From positions 248,001 to 312,000 of the forward strand of contig CAWUVK010000003.1 in the NCBI GenBank assembly GCA_963926055.1: 64,000 nucleotides of DNA. Direction: 5' to 3'. Source of the stretch: CAJXJP01 sp963926055. Its GTDB lineage: Bacteria; Patescibacteriota; Gracilibacteria; BD1-5; UBA6164. Within the stretch, counting starts at the first letter, position 1. The number at the start of each line of letters is the position of its first letter. Of this stretch, positions 1-9,488 are shown in pieces. Under the pieces are notes generated by a model, which saw nothing but the letters and a program-made list of their open reading frames with translations, did not search any database and was not told where the DNA came from. The translations under genes were made by a program, and so were the position numbers.

Positions 1-374
1 ATGCAATATTCGTCGCACTTGGTTTTTCTTTAGTAGAAAATATGCTGTATTTATACAATTATTACACTCAAGTTGGGATGAGTGGGGAATTGTTAAAATT
101 ATATTTTTTCCGTTCAACTTTTGCTGTAATTGTCCACGTTTTATCCAGTAGTATTGTAGCATATTATTTTTCTAAAGCACTTTTAGAATATAAAAATAAA
201 GACCTGAGTTTCCCTTATTTAAAAATATTTTTATTTGGTTTACTGGTTTCAGTTTTACTCCATATGGTGTTTGATGTGGCTTTGACACTTGGTTTTAGTT
301 TTGTGATGTTTGTATATTTTATTTGATGATATCTCTATGTAAGTGGGATTTTTTACAATGATGATGAGGAATAA
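1..374 (+). CDS. PrsW-like intramembrane metalloprotease, C-terminal part
   Basis: Partial gene that enters from the left edge; codons begin at base 3 and run to TAA at 372-374, with two consecutive TGA (Gly) near the end. The visible piece is hydrophobic, with about four membrane segments. It carries a GFSLVENMLYL stretch followed by R-S-T...H and a later LHMVFD. This order (F-x-x-x-E-N-x-x-Y, then R...H, then H-x-x-x-D) matches the second half of PrsW-family membrane proteases, where the Glu and His residues line the active site. The N-terminal half with the EE motif is outside the window. A strong hairpin terminator follows directly. Confidence 0.65.
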
Positions 375-410
375 AAAAAGTTCCCGGGAATTTTCCCGGG
401 AACTTTTTTT
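373..410. terminator. Bidirectional intrinsic terminator
   Basis: Near-perfect inverted repeat with a GTTCCCGGGAA core, flanked by A7 on the left and T7 on the right. It serves the PrsW-like gene on + and the converging gene on -. Confidence 0.9.
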
Positions 411-1413
411 ATTGAAAAGGAGTAAGTTCTTTTGTTTCTATGATTTTCCAGTTTGGATCATTTTGTTGTAAAATTTCTAAAATTCCATCAAAATGAAGGG
501 CTCCATATGTTGCAAAAATTTTATTATATTCACTTTGAATAATTTCTTCAGCTACTATTTTATTTCTTCCATCAAGAATAACTTCAAATAACTCTTCATT
601 TCCAAAAGTATTTTGAATTTGTTTCATGATAGTATCATTTTTTGTCATAGCTGAGAGAATTGCTCGGTTTATAAACACCAGTATTTGTAATTCTCTTCCT
701 TGTAAATTTGCTAGAGTTTCTATAGTTTGTCCATTTATATCTACGGGAGTTTTATATTCTTTTTCTACGTTTCTTTCTATTTTTAGATCATTATATGCTT
801 GGATAATATTATCCATATTTGTATCAACATTGAAATCTAGAGTATTTACGAGTCATAAAAATTTTGAATTATCTTGTGGAACTAATCCATAGAGTTTTGA
901 CATATTATTGTATAAGTTTTCATCAAACTCTACTCCGAGTGCCTTGTCAAATGCTTCACTACTTTCTTGGCTTCCAAGTTTCACTCATTCGAAAAAATAT
1001 ACATATCAATTTTGTTTGTATTTTGTGATTTCTTGAGCTATTTTCTCATAAAAATTCTCACTTCAAATATGAATCATATTTTGAAAAACTACAGTTTTTT
1101 CTCCATTTGTAATAGTGTGTTGTTCAATAGTAAGGGGATTTTGAATATTATGATAATATCAAAAATATCCTAAAGATGCAGAAATAATTATGATGAAACT
1201 ACAAGCAGAAAGTACGAAATTTCTCATAAATTCGGGAAAATCCATGATTGTTTTTTTTCTGTAACTCCTCCAAAAATAGTGAATTGAAAATAAAACCATA
1301 CCATAGACACTTAAAGTGAGAAATGTTTGTAAGATACCAACATATTGGTTGAGGTAAAAAGCTCAAATAGCAACAATTACACTCAAAATTACTGTAATAA
1401 TATTTTTAATCAT
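409..1413 (-). CDS. Membrane-anchored protein with TraB/GumN-like C-terminal domain
   Basis: 334 aa with TGA = Gly; start ATG at 1413 (MIKNIITVIL). About three membrane helices lie in the first 90 residues. The soluble part contains Y-V-Y-F-F-E-G-V and ends with YGALHFDGILEIL before a short tail. An E-G-V strand plus a late G-x-x-H-x-x-G is reminiscent of TraB/GumN/ChaN-type domains, but the match is weak and I judged it by eye. It is monocistronic, ending in the terminator shared with the PrsW-like gene. It may equally be an unrelated lineage-specific membrane protein. Confidence 0.5.
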
Positions 1414-1540
1414 TTTTTATTTTTAATTATTTATTGGCTTAAGTGTATAGATTTTTTGTTTTTTTCAAGGGTTTAATTTTTGACTTTTATAGAAATATAT
1501 TTTATAATTAGTGTAATATAATTTATTGAAAAAAAATAAT

Positions 1541-2014
1541 ATGAAAAAATTTATTACCAGTATAGCGATATTTTTTGCTCTTGTCACAGTAACTATTTGA
1601 GGTGTTTCAGCTGGTTTTTTATCAGATTTATTTGATGGAGATTGAGCGCAACCATATATATGTCAAAATGATGATTGTGGTGCTGATAATGGAATAGCAG
1701 CTGTAAGTGATGCATTAGAATGATCAGAAAAAAATAAACCAGCTTCACAATATATTCAGGATATTGTAAATTATGTACTGACATTTATGGCTATTGTTTG
1801 AGTATTATATATAATTTATGCAGGATTTAATATTTTGACAGCAGCAGGGGATGACGAAAAAGTTTCAAATTCAAAAAAGACTATTACTTATGTTGTAATT
1901 GGTTTATTGATAATGTTTCTAGCATATTCAATTATAGCATTTATTTTTGGTATTTTTGATGAAGCATCTACTCCTAATACAACTTATCCGATTATGGATG
2001 ACACTGGAAATTAA
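1541..2014 (+). CDS. T4SS-type pilin (VirB2/TrbC-like) small membrane protein
   Basis: 157 aa. N-terminal signal peptide (MKKFITSIAIFFALV...), a Cys pair in the short exported loop (CQNDDC), then two membrane helices. They are joined by GFNILTAAGDDEKVSNSKK, the layout of the pilin proteins common in CPR genomes (PF18895-like, VirB2-like topology). Two helices plus a basic loop after AGDDEKV is the diagnostic part. It stands alone with its own terminator just upstream of the type IV pilus operon; no VirB4-type ATPase is in the window. The start is the only in-frame ATG before the signal peptide, with no SD. Confidence 0.7.
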
Positions 2015-2018
2015 TATA

Positions 2019-2055
2019 AAAAAAGTCATTGATTAATTGTCAATGACTTTTTTTT
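2019..2055. terminator. Intrinsic terminator after pilin gene
   Basis: Stem AAGTCATTGA / TCAATGACTT with an A-run before and a T-run after. Confidence 0.88.
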
Positions 2056-2110
2056 GAATTAATTTTTTTTATATGATATTATAGTATTGAATATTTCTTA
2101 AAACTAATGT

Positions 2111-2632
2111 ATGTCTGAACACGCACCTACGTTTAAATACTCAAATAAAGGACAAAAATTTGCAATTGCATTATTAATTGTAATCCTGAGTATAACTATT
2201 TGATTTGGGGTTTATAATTATATTTTATCAAAAAAAGTTGATAAAATGCAAGTAACGCTTCAAGAACATAAAGATACGGTAAAAAAATTAAAAGCTGAGA
2301 AACAAGTTTATGTATATGAATTACTCACGCTTCATAAAAGATCTCTAGATATTTTAGATAAAAGATCTCAAGTGAGTGATTATATTAATCATCTTCAAGA
2401 AGTAGCACAAAAGTATAATATTGATTTTAGAGGATTTAATCTTTCTAATGGAAGTGTCACTACAAAAGCTCAATTTGATACAAATGATACAGGAGTTTCG
2501 TATAATAAAGCAGTACGTTTTATAGGAGATTATAGAAAATCTGATAAAGCATTATTTGACCTTGAATTTATTTCTAGTGTTGAATCTACAGATTTAGATG
2601 TAAAAATTCCATTACAATTTTCGATCAAATAA
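2111..2632 (+). CDS. PilN/PilO-like pilus assembly protein (first copy)
   Basis: 173 aa. Cytoplasmic N-terminus of about 15 residues, one membrane helix (residues ~17-38), then a long charged coiled coil (~40-85) and a small alpha/beta end. This is the PilN/PilO (GspL C-term/GspM) architecture of inner-membrane alignment-complex proteins. Assignment rests on topology and on the position directly before another protein of the same shape and the PilC/GspF gene. Sequence motifs for this family are poor, so PilN versus PilO cannot be decided. First gene of the operon; the preceding terminator separates it from the T4SS-type pilin. Confidence 0.6.
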
Positions 2633-2657
2633 ATATTATAATTCATAAAAATTAATT

Positions 2658-3197
2658 ATGTCAGCAGAATTAAAAAATAATAAATTTCTTACTTATTCTC
2701 TTGTTTTGATCTCATTATTTATTGTAACTCTTTTTACTTCAACTCAAGTAATGAATGTACAAGAAAATAGTGATATATCTCATCAATTAGAAAAAGAAAT
2801 TACAGATGTTCGTAAACAACAAGATGAACTTCAAAAAATAAAACAACAAATTACTCAATCATGAGCAGTTACTCAAAGATATCTGAGTGATTTTACCGAA
2901 AATCAGATTCTAGATTATTTATATACTTATCAAGAAACTTCGAATAACGCAAAAGGAAATTTACAAATCACATCTATTAGCTTAACTCAAGCAGTAGAAA
3001 ATGATTTTGGGTTTTTAGAAAAAGAACTTACTATTGAAGCAATTGTAAGTGATGAACAAGTAATGAAAGATTTTCTTAATTACTTAGTCGCTCAAGATGC
3101 AAAATATAGATTTTTTATCCAAGATTTCAACTATCCAAATGATGGAAGAGAAGGAGGATATAATATTTCTATACCTCTAAAAATATTTTATAGATAA
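2658..3197 (+). CDS. PilO-like pilus assembly protein (second copy)
   Basis: 179 aa. One membrane helix at residues ~12-32, coiled coil rich in Q/K/E (~35-70), then a ferredoxin-like-sized C-terminal domain. In-frame TGA (Gly) follows the coiled coil. It starts 25 bp after the previous gene and ends 6 bp before pilC. Known role of such proteins: homo/heterodimers linking the cytoplasmic assembly ATPase side to the periplasmic pilus machinery. Inferred from topology and neighbours only. Confidence 0.6.
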
Positions 3198-3203
3198 TAC
3201 ACA

Positions 3204-4310
3204 ATGCAAGAAAATACAACCAATAATCAATCACTTAAAAATAAACAAATAATTTTATTTAAAAGTGTCTCTCAACTCGATAAAGCAAACTTTTTTGAAT
3301 ATATATCAGTTATGGTTGATGGATGAGTTTCTATTACAGAATCATTAGATTCAGTAGAAGCAAAAGTATCATCTGCTTATTTCAAAGAAAAAATTGATGA
3401 ACTCCATATGTATATCCAAAGTGGGGATTCTTTTTCAAAAGCTATGAAAAAAATGCCTGATATTTTTTCACGTTCTGAAGTTTCTATAGTAGAATCATGA
3501 GAACAAACTGGAGGATTGGTGGGATCACTGGCAAAGCTTTCAGATGATTTAAAAAAAATTCATAACTTGAAAAAGAAAGTACAATCATCTTTAACATATC
3601 CATTTATAATATTTATATTTTTGTTTATCGCAATTATTGTTGTTTTAGTCTATGTGATTCCTGCTATTATGCCTCTTTTTGAAGGCACAGATGTAGAATT
3701 ACCATGAGCAACAAAGGCACTCATTGCAACTTCTGATTTTGTAAAATATAACTATGGATTACTTCTGTTATTCTTAGCAAGTTTATATGTTTGATTTATT
3801 TGATATAAATCAACTCAAAGTGGGAAAGAGCAAATCGATCATTTCTTTTTACATATGCCTTTAGTGGGGAGAGTATATAGAAATTACATGTTAGCAAATA
3901 TTTCTTCAAATTTATGAAGTCTTATTGGAGCTGGTGTAAGTGTGATGAATACACTAAAACTTGTATGAAAATCAACAGATAATGAAATTTATAAACATTT
4001 ATTTGAAGATATTCAAAAAAAAGTAAGTCAATGAGAACAAATCGTAGAATCGATGAAACAAGTTGATCCGAGAAAAATTTATTTTCCTGCTGATTTTTTA
4101 CAAATGCTTTCAGTTTGAGAAAGAACGGCAAGTTTAGAAAAAATTTCTAGAAAATTAAATAATCAATACGAAAAGGAAGTAGAATATTCTCTTGCAAATC
4201 TTACAAAATGGATTGAACCAATAGCCATTTTACTCGCAGGATTATTTGTAACATGGTTTGCGTTTGCAATATTTTGAGCCATTTTACAAGTAACTAATAC
4301 TGTTGGTTAA
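3204..4310 (+). CDS. pilC: Type IV pilus platform protein PilC/GspF
   Basis: 368 aa, near the usual family length of about 400. Two copies of the T2SSF domain are visible. The first has FFEYISVMVDGGVSI...S-F-S-K-A-M and E-S-G-E-Q-T-G-G-L; the second has NYMLANISSNLGSLIGAGV and QMLSVGERTASLEK. The repeated G-E-(Q/R)-T motif is diagnostic and several of its glycines are TGA codons. Three to four membrane helices. The protein is the inner-membrane platform that couples pilus ATPases to pilin insertion. It sits in the middle of the pilus operon and is followed by a terminator, so the prepilin genes may use a separate promoter. Confidence 0.9.
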
Positions 4311-4311
4311 G

Positions 4312-4348
4312 GAAAAACGAAAAAATTTTGAATTTTTTCGTTTTTTTT
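4312..4348. terminator. Intrinsic terminator after pilC
   Basis: Stem AACGAAAAAATT / AATTTTTTCGTT followed by a T-run. Confidence 0.85.
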
Positions 4349-4386
4349 GTACTATTTGAATATATATTGTTTCTAATAAAAAACTT

Positions 4387-4956
4387 ATGAAATACTCTCA
4401 AAATTCAGCTTTTACACTTATTGAGTTTTTGGTTGCGATGACTATTGTTGCTCTAATTAGTGTGATGGCATTTGTGCCGTATTGATATTATTTAAATAAA
4501 TCAAAAGTGAAACACACACAAAAAGAAGTGACTCAAGTTATTTATGAAGCAAAAAATATGGCTTTAAATGGACGTGTTTGAGTAAATAATAATATCTCTG
4601 TTGGAGTATATTTTGACTCAAATAATGCAGATGAAATTAAAGTAATTCCATTTAATTTTGATACTACTTTAGATCAAATATCAGTAAATGATACATTAAT
4701 TGAAAACGCACTATCTCAAACAGGGGTTTTAAATTTACAGCTTCAACCAGGTATGTGATTTGAAAAAATTAATTGAGAAGATAAATGATTAATTTATTTT
4801 CAAGCAATTTCTGGTTCAGGTTGAATATTAACATGAGAAACTTTTTCAAAGTTTCCATGAGAAGTAGATATAGAATTTGCATATAAAAAGGCAACTGGTT
4901 GATCTTTAAGAGATTCTATTACATATTTTCCTGAAACTCAAATAGTTGATTATTAA
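4387..4956 (+). CDS. Prepilin-like protein (GspH/FimT type)
   Basis: 189 aa. Short basic leader, then A-FTLIEFLVAMTIVALISVMAF. This is the class III prepilin signal: processing before F, Glu at +5 and a hydrophobic helix that packs in the filament core. The remainder is a beta-rich globular domain with many TGA glycines. The first of four consecutive prepilin-type genes, which is the typical minor pilin/pseudopilin array of type IV pili or T2SS-like machines. The residue before the cleavage site is Ala rather than the usual Gly. Confidence 0.8.
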
Positions 4957-4967
4957 TAAAAAATAAT

Positions 4968-5570
4968 ATGAAAAAAAATAAAAAATGATTTTCCATCATA
5001 GAAATAATAATTTGAATGTTTATATTTTCTCTATGAATAATTTCAGTTTATGCAGTTATAAGTTCTTCAGTGAGAGTAAATGATTATAATAGACACTATA
5101 TTATCGCATCAAATTTAGCTCGTGAACAACTCGAAATTTTGAGAAATAATAGGGATTATAATTATGCAAAAATTCAAAAATTTGATCAAATAAACCCTGC
5201 AAATTACGATTTTTCAAATACTTTAGAAAAATGAATCTATAAAGTAGAAAATAATTTTGAAGTTTCAGCAAATTTTCCTTTGAGAATAGAAGGACCAATA
5301 GTAGATAATATGAATCTATCTGAAGGAATTATGCAAAATTCAAATACTAGCTTGAGAGATGAATATAGAGTATATTTTGATGAAGCTCAAAGAATTTATA
5401 CATTTGATGATGATTGAGGAAGTAATAAAAAAACTCCATATATAAAATATATAGAAATTTCTCGTGATAATGATAATCAAATTTTAATAACTTCTAGAGT
5501 TATTTGGGAATCAAGAGGTCGTCATGATTTTGAAATAAAAACTATTTTAACGGATTGGAAACAATTATAA
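4968..5570 (+). CDS. Minor prepilin (PilV/GspI-like)
   Basis: 200 aa. Leader MKKNKKG then FSIIEIIIGMFIFSLGIISVY: Gly-Phe cleavage context, with that Gly encoded by TGA, and Glu at +5. The pattern LAREQLEILRNNRD after the helix is characteristic of PilV/GspI-type minor pilins. It starts 11 bp after the preceding prepilin gene. With standard decoding the signal peptide would be cut by a stop, which makes this a good witness of the UGA recoding. Confidence 0.8.
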
Positions 5571-5588
5571 TTTTTTGTAAAAAATAAT

Positions 5589-6170
5589 ATGAAACAAAAT
5601 TTTAAAAAAGCATTTACCGTGATCGAAGTACTCGTAGCTGTAACTATTCTATCAATTATTATGATTTCTGTGATGCAAATTTATATTTCTTCGAGTGATA
5701 TTAGTCTCAAAACTGATATAAATAGATCTATGCAAGAAAATATTAAAAATGCAGTGGAAACAATGGCAGAAGATATTAGAAAAAAACCTCTTATTTGAGT
5801 AGTAGATAATGATGTAGATCCTTGTGGATTTTCAGGCAACATTCACAATTCAGGTATAAAAATGTGTATAGGAACAGATGAGTATAGGCTTTGAAAAAAA
5901 ATAAATGATAGTTATACTATTGCTTCAAATAACGATTGTGATGAAGTAAAAGAGTCAGGATGTACTATTTTAAAAAATATGAAACCTTTAATGAACTCTT
6001 GGGTTGATGTTAAAAACTTAGAATTTAAAGTGAGTGATGAAGAAATTTCTAAAGTTACTATTTTAATGGAAGTTCAACCATCTGCTGTAAAATGAATTAA
6101 ACCAGATTTGATTAAAAATAATCGTATGGATTTTCAAACTACGATTTCACAAAGACCAGACCTTAATTAA
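5589..6170 (+). CDS. Minor prepilin (PilW/GspJ-like)
   Basis: 193 aa. Prepilin leader MKQNFKKA-FTVIEVLVAVTILSIIM with Glu at +5, then NAVETMAEDIRK, a segment seen in PilW/GspJ minor pilins. Four cysteines in the globular domain may form disulphides outside the membrane. Third of four prepilin genes, spacing 18 bp. PilW/J versus another minor pilin class is inferred from gene order (I-J-K). Confidence 0.75.
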
Positions 6171-6182
6171 TAATTTCTTCAA

Positions 6183-6986
6183 ATGAGAAAAAATAATAAA
6201 CAATGATATTCTGTAATTATTGCTATGTTGCTCATAGGATTTTTATTAGTTTTAACGGTCACAGTTTTAAATCTGGTGTTAAAAGAAATGCGTGATAATA
6301 GAGCCATGTGAGATTCTATGAAAGCTTTTGCTTGAGCTGAAACAGGGAAAGAACTCGCACTTTTAAAAATAAAAAATCAATGATACGGAGTAGATTATGA
6401 ATTATCAGAATGAGAAACAGATTCTAGAAATATTTTAGCAAACGAGTGAGACTTCAAAAAAAATAGAGATGTAGAAGTAACTTATAAGATAAATCTAAAA
6501 CCTTTAGAAAACGATTTATGAAAAAATCAATATTCACAAGATTTATGACTAGGAGAATATTCTATTATTCCACTTTTTTATCAATATGATAATAACTCTA
6601 TTGAAAATACTGCAAATATAAGTTTGCAAAGTGAAAATGAAATAGTTTGGAATTTATTATCTTGAAATAATGGGATTGCTTGAGTTTGAAATATTGATAT
6701 TAGTACAACATGAAATTGAAAAGTAATTAATTCAAACTTTGAATCGTGACTTAAAACGCAAAGTGTTACAGATTTTTTAAGAGATAATCAAAACGTATAT
6801 TTAATATTAAATAATACTTCACAACAAGTAAAAAGTTTCATATTAACTTCATCAGATACATTTTCAAAACCTATTACAAATATAATTTCTAGTGGGCAAG
6901 TTTGAAATTATAGACACAATATTGAGACAAAATATGACAATACGGAGTTCCTAAATATGCTTAAATATGCCATTTTTAGTGAATAA
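6183..6986 (+). CDS. Minor pilin, PilX/GspK-like
   Basis: 267 aa. Begins MRKNNKQGYSVIIAMLLIGF: a prepilin-type helix without the +5 Glu (Ile instead), as in PilX/GspK proteins that cap the filament tip. The next stretch, LKEMRDNRAMGDSMKAFAGAETG, corresponds to the conserved A-x-x-A-A-E-x-G of PilX N-termini. Many TGA glycines. Last gene of the operon, followed by a hairpin terminator. Confidence 0.7.
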
Positions 6987-6987
6987 G

Positions 6988-7033
6988 TAAAATAAAAAGA
7001 AATGGCTAATTATAGCTATTTCTTTTTATTTTT
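6988..7033. terminator. Intrinsic terminator of the prepilin operon
   Basis: Stem AAGAAATGGCTA / TAGCTATTTCTT with one mismatch, then a T-rich tract. Confidence 0.8.
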
Positions 7034-7087
7034 AAAAAACTTTTCCCTTAAAATAGCAGAAAAAAATAAAAAAATTCAAAAAAAAAT

Positions 7088-7115
7088 TTGCAAAGCGAAA
7101 AAAATCTGCTAGTAT
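7088..7115 (+). promoter_or_regulatory. Probable hupB promoter
   Basis: TTGCAA, 16 bp spacer, TAGTAT. The -35 box belongs to the TTTGCA class that recurs in this window. Confidence 0.55.
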
Positions 7116-7151
7116 AGCTTTGTTATTTTATTAATAACTAATTTTTTGTTT

Positions 7152-7424
7152 ATGAAAAAAGCAGATTTTATTAAAGCAGTTGCTGCAGACGCGGGACTAT
7201 CTCAAGACGCAGTATCTAAAGCTTTAGCTTCTATGATCGACGTAATTACTTCTGAATTAAAAGGAGGTAATGAAGTAAATATTACTGGTTTCGGTGCTTT
7301 CAAAGTTTCTGAAAGAGCTGCTAGAAACGGTGTAAATCCAAGAACTGGAGAATCTATCCAAATTCCTGCGATGAAATCACCTGTATTTAGAGCTGGTAAA
7401 ACATTAAAAGAAGCTGTTAGATAA
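7152..7424 (+). CDS. hupB: DNA-binding protein HU
   Basis: 90 aa, the family's usual length. Starts MKKADFIKAVAADAGLS; an upstream TTG at 7146 gives only two extra residues and is unlikely. It contains the GFGAF turn, then a variant of the signature G-x-N-P-x-T-G around GVNPRTGESIQIPA and the C-terminal F-x-A-G-K-x-L-K-E helix. A nucleoid-associated dimer that bends DNA. Monocistronic with its own promoter and terminator. Its glycines are GGN rather than TGA, perhaps reflecting codon choice in highly expressed genes. Confidence 0.95.
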   Translation: MKKADFIKAVAADAGLSQDAVSKALASMIDVITSELKGGNEVNITGFGAFKVSERAARNGVNPRTGESIQIPAMKSPVFRAGKTLKEAVR

Positions 7425-7439
7425 TAATAAGCATTTTCT

Positions 7440-7476
7440 GAAAAACACATTTTATTTTATAAAGTGTGTTTTTTTT
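7440..7476 (+). terminator. Intrinsic terminator after hupB
   Basis: Imperfect stem around AAAACACA and GTGTGTTTT with an 8-T run. Confidence 0.7.
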
Positions 7477-7531
7477 GCATTATCATTTCAAAAAGAGTAT
7501 AATTATATAGATTACTTTTAGATTTTCGCTT

Positions 7532-8065
7532 ATGCATACAATTTCTATAAACCATACGCAGTGAAATAATTTTTCACTCAAAGATATTGATAATTATATC
7601 ACTTCTCATACAGCTTCTATAGAATTTGTTTACAAAAGTGATTTTAAAAATGCGAAAATTTTAAGAGATTGTGTAGAATATATTTTACAATCATTTAATC
7701 TCGCTCAAAAAGACATTGCTCGCTATGTTTTAGCGTGTGATGAGATGAATAATAATGCTATTGAGCATGGAAGTAAGCCAGGAGATACAAACACTCTAAG
7801 AATCCAAATAAATAAGACAGAAACTCAAATATCTTTAGATATTCAAGTTCAAGATTCTGGTAATGGTTCTACGGCTAAATCAGCTCAACAAATGAATGAA
7901 TGTAAAAATAAAAGATTACAAATAGATTTTACAAAACATAATTCTATTCGTGGAAGAGGATTGTTTTTAATTATTGTGAATATAGTAGATGAATTATATT
8001 TCAAAGATGCTGATAAATGAGGCTTAATTGTCGGATTTAAAAAAGATTTACCCTATTGAGGGTAA
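7532..8065 (+). CDS. Anti-sigma/serine-kinase type ATPase (RsbW/SpoIIAB-like)
   Basis: 177 aa. GHKL-type ATPase fold: N box CDEMNNNAIEHGSK, G1 box QDSGNG, and G2 box RGRGLFLI. The lid and motif set fit the HATPase_c_2 family of RsbW-like anti-sigma kinases rather than full histidine kinases, since there is no HisKA domain. Its partner antagonist (STAS domain) and sigma factor are not in the window. The last residues, DLPYGG, are encoded inside a terminator hairpin, and the gene overlaps the 3' end of ftsQ on the other strand by 13 bp. Confidence 0.85.
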
Positions 8066-8077
8066 ATCTTTTTTAAA
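8040..8077. terminator. Bidirectional terminator overlapping two coding ends
   Basis: Stem AAGATTTACCCT / AGGGTAAATCTT, loop ATTG, flanked by A and T runs. It contains the stop codons of both converging genes. Confidence 0.88.
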
Positions 8078-8994
8078 TTATTAATACATTGATTTTTTGT
8101 TTCATTATCACAATAAAATACTTTATTGGTCACTCTCATATCTAAATATATCAATCCATCATCAGTTATTTCTCTATGCTCTGCATGGAAAATAGCGGTT
8201 TTTTTAATTTGTTGTTTTAGATCTTTTTCTAAAGTAAACATTATGATATTATCATTTTCTAATTCAAAGTGAACTTCTTTTTCAATTTCGTAATAAAGTA
8301 CATTTTTTATTTTACTTCCCACGATATTTTGTTCAAAATAAGCAATGGCTTCATAGATATTTTCCATACTTTCTTGCTCGAAGAATTTTTTATAATCTGG
8401 AAAAATATTTGTTTGAATCCCATTTTTAAGAATAATATTTTTATATTCTTCATTTGGTTTCCCGGGAATCAGAGAACCATTTTGTGAAATATAAAAGTTT
8501 TTATCTTCTATTGTTGTCTGAAAAAATATTGGATATGAGAGAATATATATTTCTAAAGTATTTGGAAAATTTATATCTACATCTACATAATCAATATTAT
8601 TTTGATAATCTAATAATTTTTGTTTAATATTAGATTCTTCTATTTCAAATAATCTTTTTCCACGAACATCACTCAGAGCATTATATGCTAGATCAATATT
8701 AGTGATACTATCCTGACGAATAATATTAATAAATTTTACTGTATACACAGGTCAATAGAGTAAAAATACTATTAAAGCAACTAGCATTACTGAAAAAACA
8801 CTTATGATTATTCATTTATACTGAAATATTCATTTAATTTTATACAATGAATTAAAGCGAATTGCTAATTGTTTTCTTTTACATTTATAATTATCTTTTT
8901 GTCTGTCATGAAGTGTTACAGATTTTGGTCGTCTATTTCTCTTTTTCTTGAAATTTTTTATTTGATCTATATATTTTTGAAAATATTTTTTCAT
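8053..8994 (-). CDS. ftsQ: Cell division protein FtsQ/DivIB
   Basis: 313 aa. Basic cytoplasmic N-terminus of about 65 residues, one membrane helix (~70-92), then a POTRA-like domain starting VKFINIIRQDSITNIDLAYNAL and a beta domain. FtsQ-type topology and length; the family is poorly conserved, but the TM-POTRA layout and ISQNGSLIPG (compare the D-x-x-G-x-x-F/L of FtsQ) support it. Divisome scaffold in the inner membrane. It lies directly downstream of rbfA on the same strand (gap 9 bp), so the two are probably co-transcribed. Confidence 0.75.
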
Positions 8995-9003
8995 ATTATT
9001 ATT

Positions 9004-9345
9004 CTAATTAATATCCAGTGAATTTATTGTATTCGTAATTTCTTCTCCGATAGCACCTGATTCATCATAACGGAAACGAATTTTTGGTAATTTTCTCACG
9101 GCAACAGCTTTGTTAAATTTTCTTTGAACATCATGTGCATGTTTAGCAAGTGTTTTTGTTAGTATGTCTTGATTCTTAAATGCGCTTACATAAACATCTA
9201 AATAGGATAAATCACTACTAATTTTGATTCCAGTAATAGTAATTAATCCAAACTCAAGAGCTTCTTCTCCCATTTCTTGGAAAATATAGTTCGTAACAAG
9301 TTCTCTGGCAACACTTTCTAGTCTTTTTAATCTTTCGTTATTCAT
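9004..9345 (-). CDS. rbfA: Ribosome-binding factor A
   Basis: 113 aa, typical length. MNNERLKRLESVARELVTNYI...GLITITGIKISSDLSYLDVYVS...KLPKIRFRYDESGA matches RbfA across the KH-like domain, including the D-x-S motif and the closing P-x-(I/L)-x-F-x-x-D. It helps late maturation of the 30S subunit. First gene of a rbfA-ftsQ unit, divergent from rpsU, so a ribosome assembly factor and a ribosomal protein share one intergenic region. Confidence 0.93.
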   Translation of the reverse strand: MNNERLKRLESVARELVTNYIFQEMGEEALEFGLITITGIKISSDLSYLDVYVSAFKNQDILTKTLAKHAHDVQRKFNKAVAVRKLPKIRFRYDESGAIGEEITNTINSLDIN

Positions 9346-9397
9346 AAATATATTTATTTGTTATAATTTGACTTTAAATATAACGCTGAATTTTGTT

Positions 9398-9425
9398 TTG
9401 ACAAATGAAAATTAATAAATAAAAT
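9398..9425 (+). promoter_or_regulatory. rpsU promoter
   Basis: TTGACA, 16 bp spacer, TAAAAT. The predicted transcript start (about 9432) falls just before the leader hairpin. Confidence 0.6.
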
Positions 9426-9433
9426 TTTTGCAC

Positions 9434-9451
9434 TTGTAGAGGAATCTACAA
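9434..9451 (+). promoter_or_regulatory. 5' leader hairpin of rpsU
   Basis: TTGTAGA-GGAA-TCTACAA: a perfect 7 bp stem closed by a GNRA-type tetraloop, at or next to the inferred 5' end of the rpsU mRNA. It may stabilise the mRNA or bind a regulator; the function is inferred. Confidence 0.6.
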
Positions 9452-9471
9452 TTTATTAATACTAATTTTGC

Positions 9472-9480
9472 CTAAGGAGG
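9472..9480 (+). promoter_or_regulatory. Full-length Shine-Dalgarno of rpsU
   Basis: TAAGGAGGT, ending about 8 bases before the ATG, is a full 9-base match to the standard 16S anti-SD. Nearly all other genes in the window have only A/T-rich start contexts. Confidence 0.85.
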
Positions 9481-9488
9481 TAGAACGC

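Noticed and set aside
7202..7450. 82-codon ORF opposite hupB
   Set aside because: Shadow of hupB, whose own frame matches HU along its whole length.
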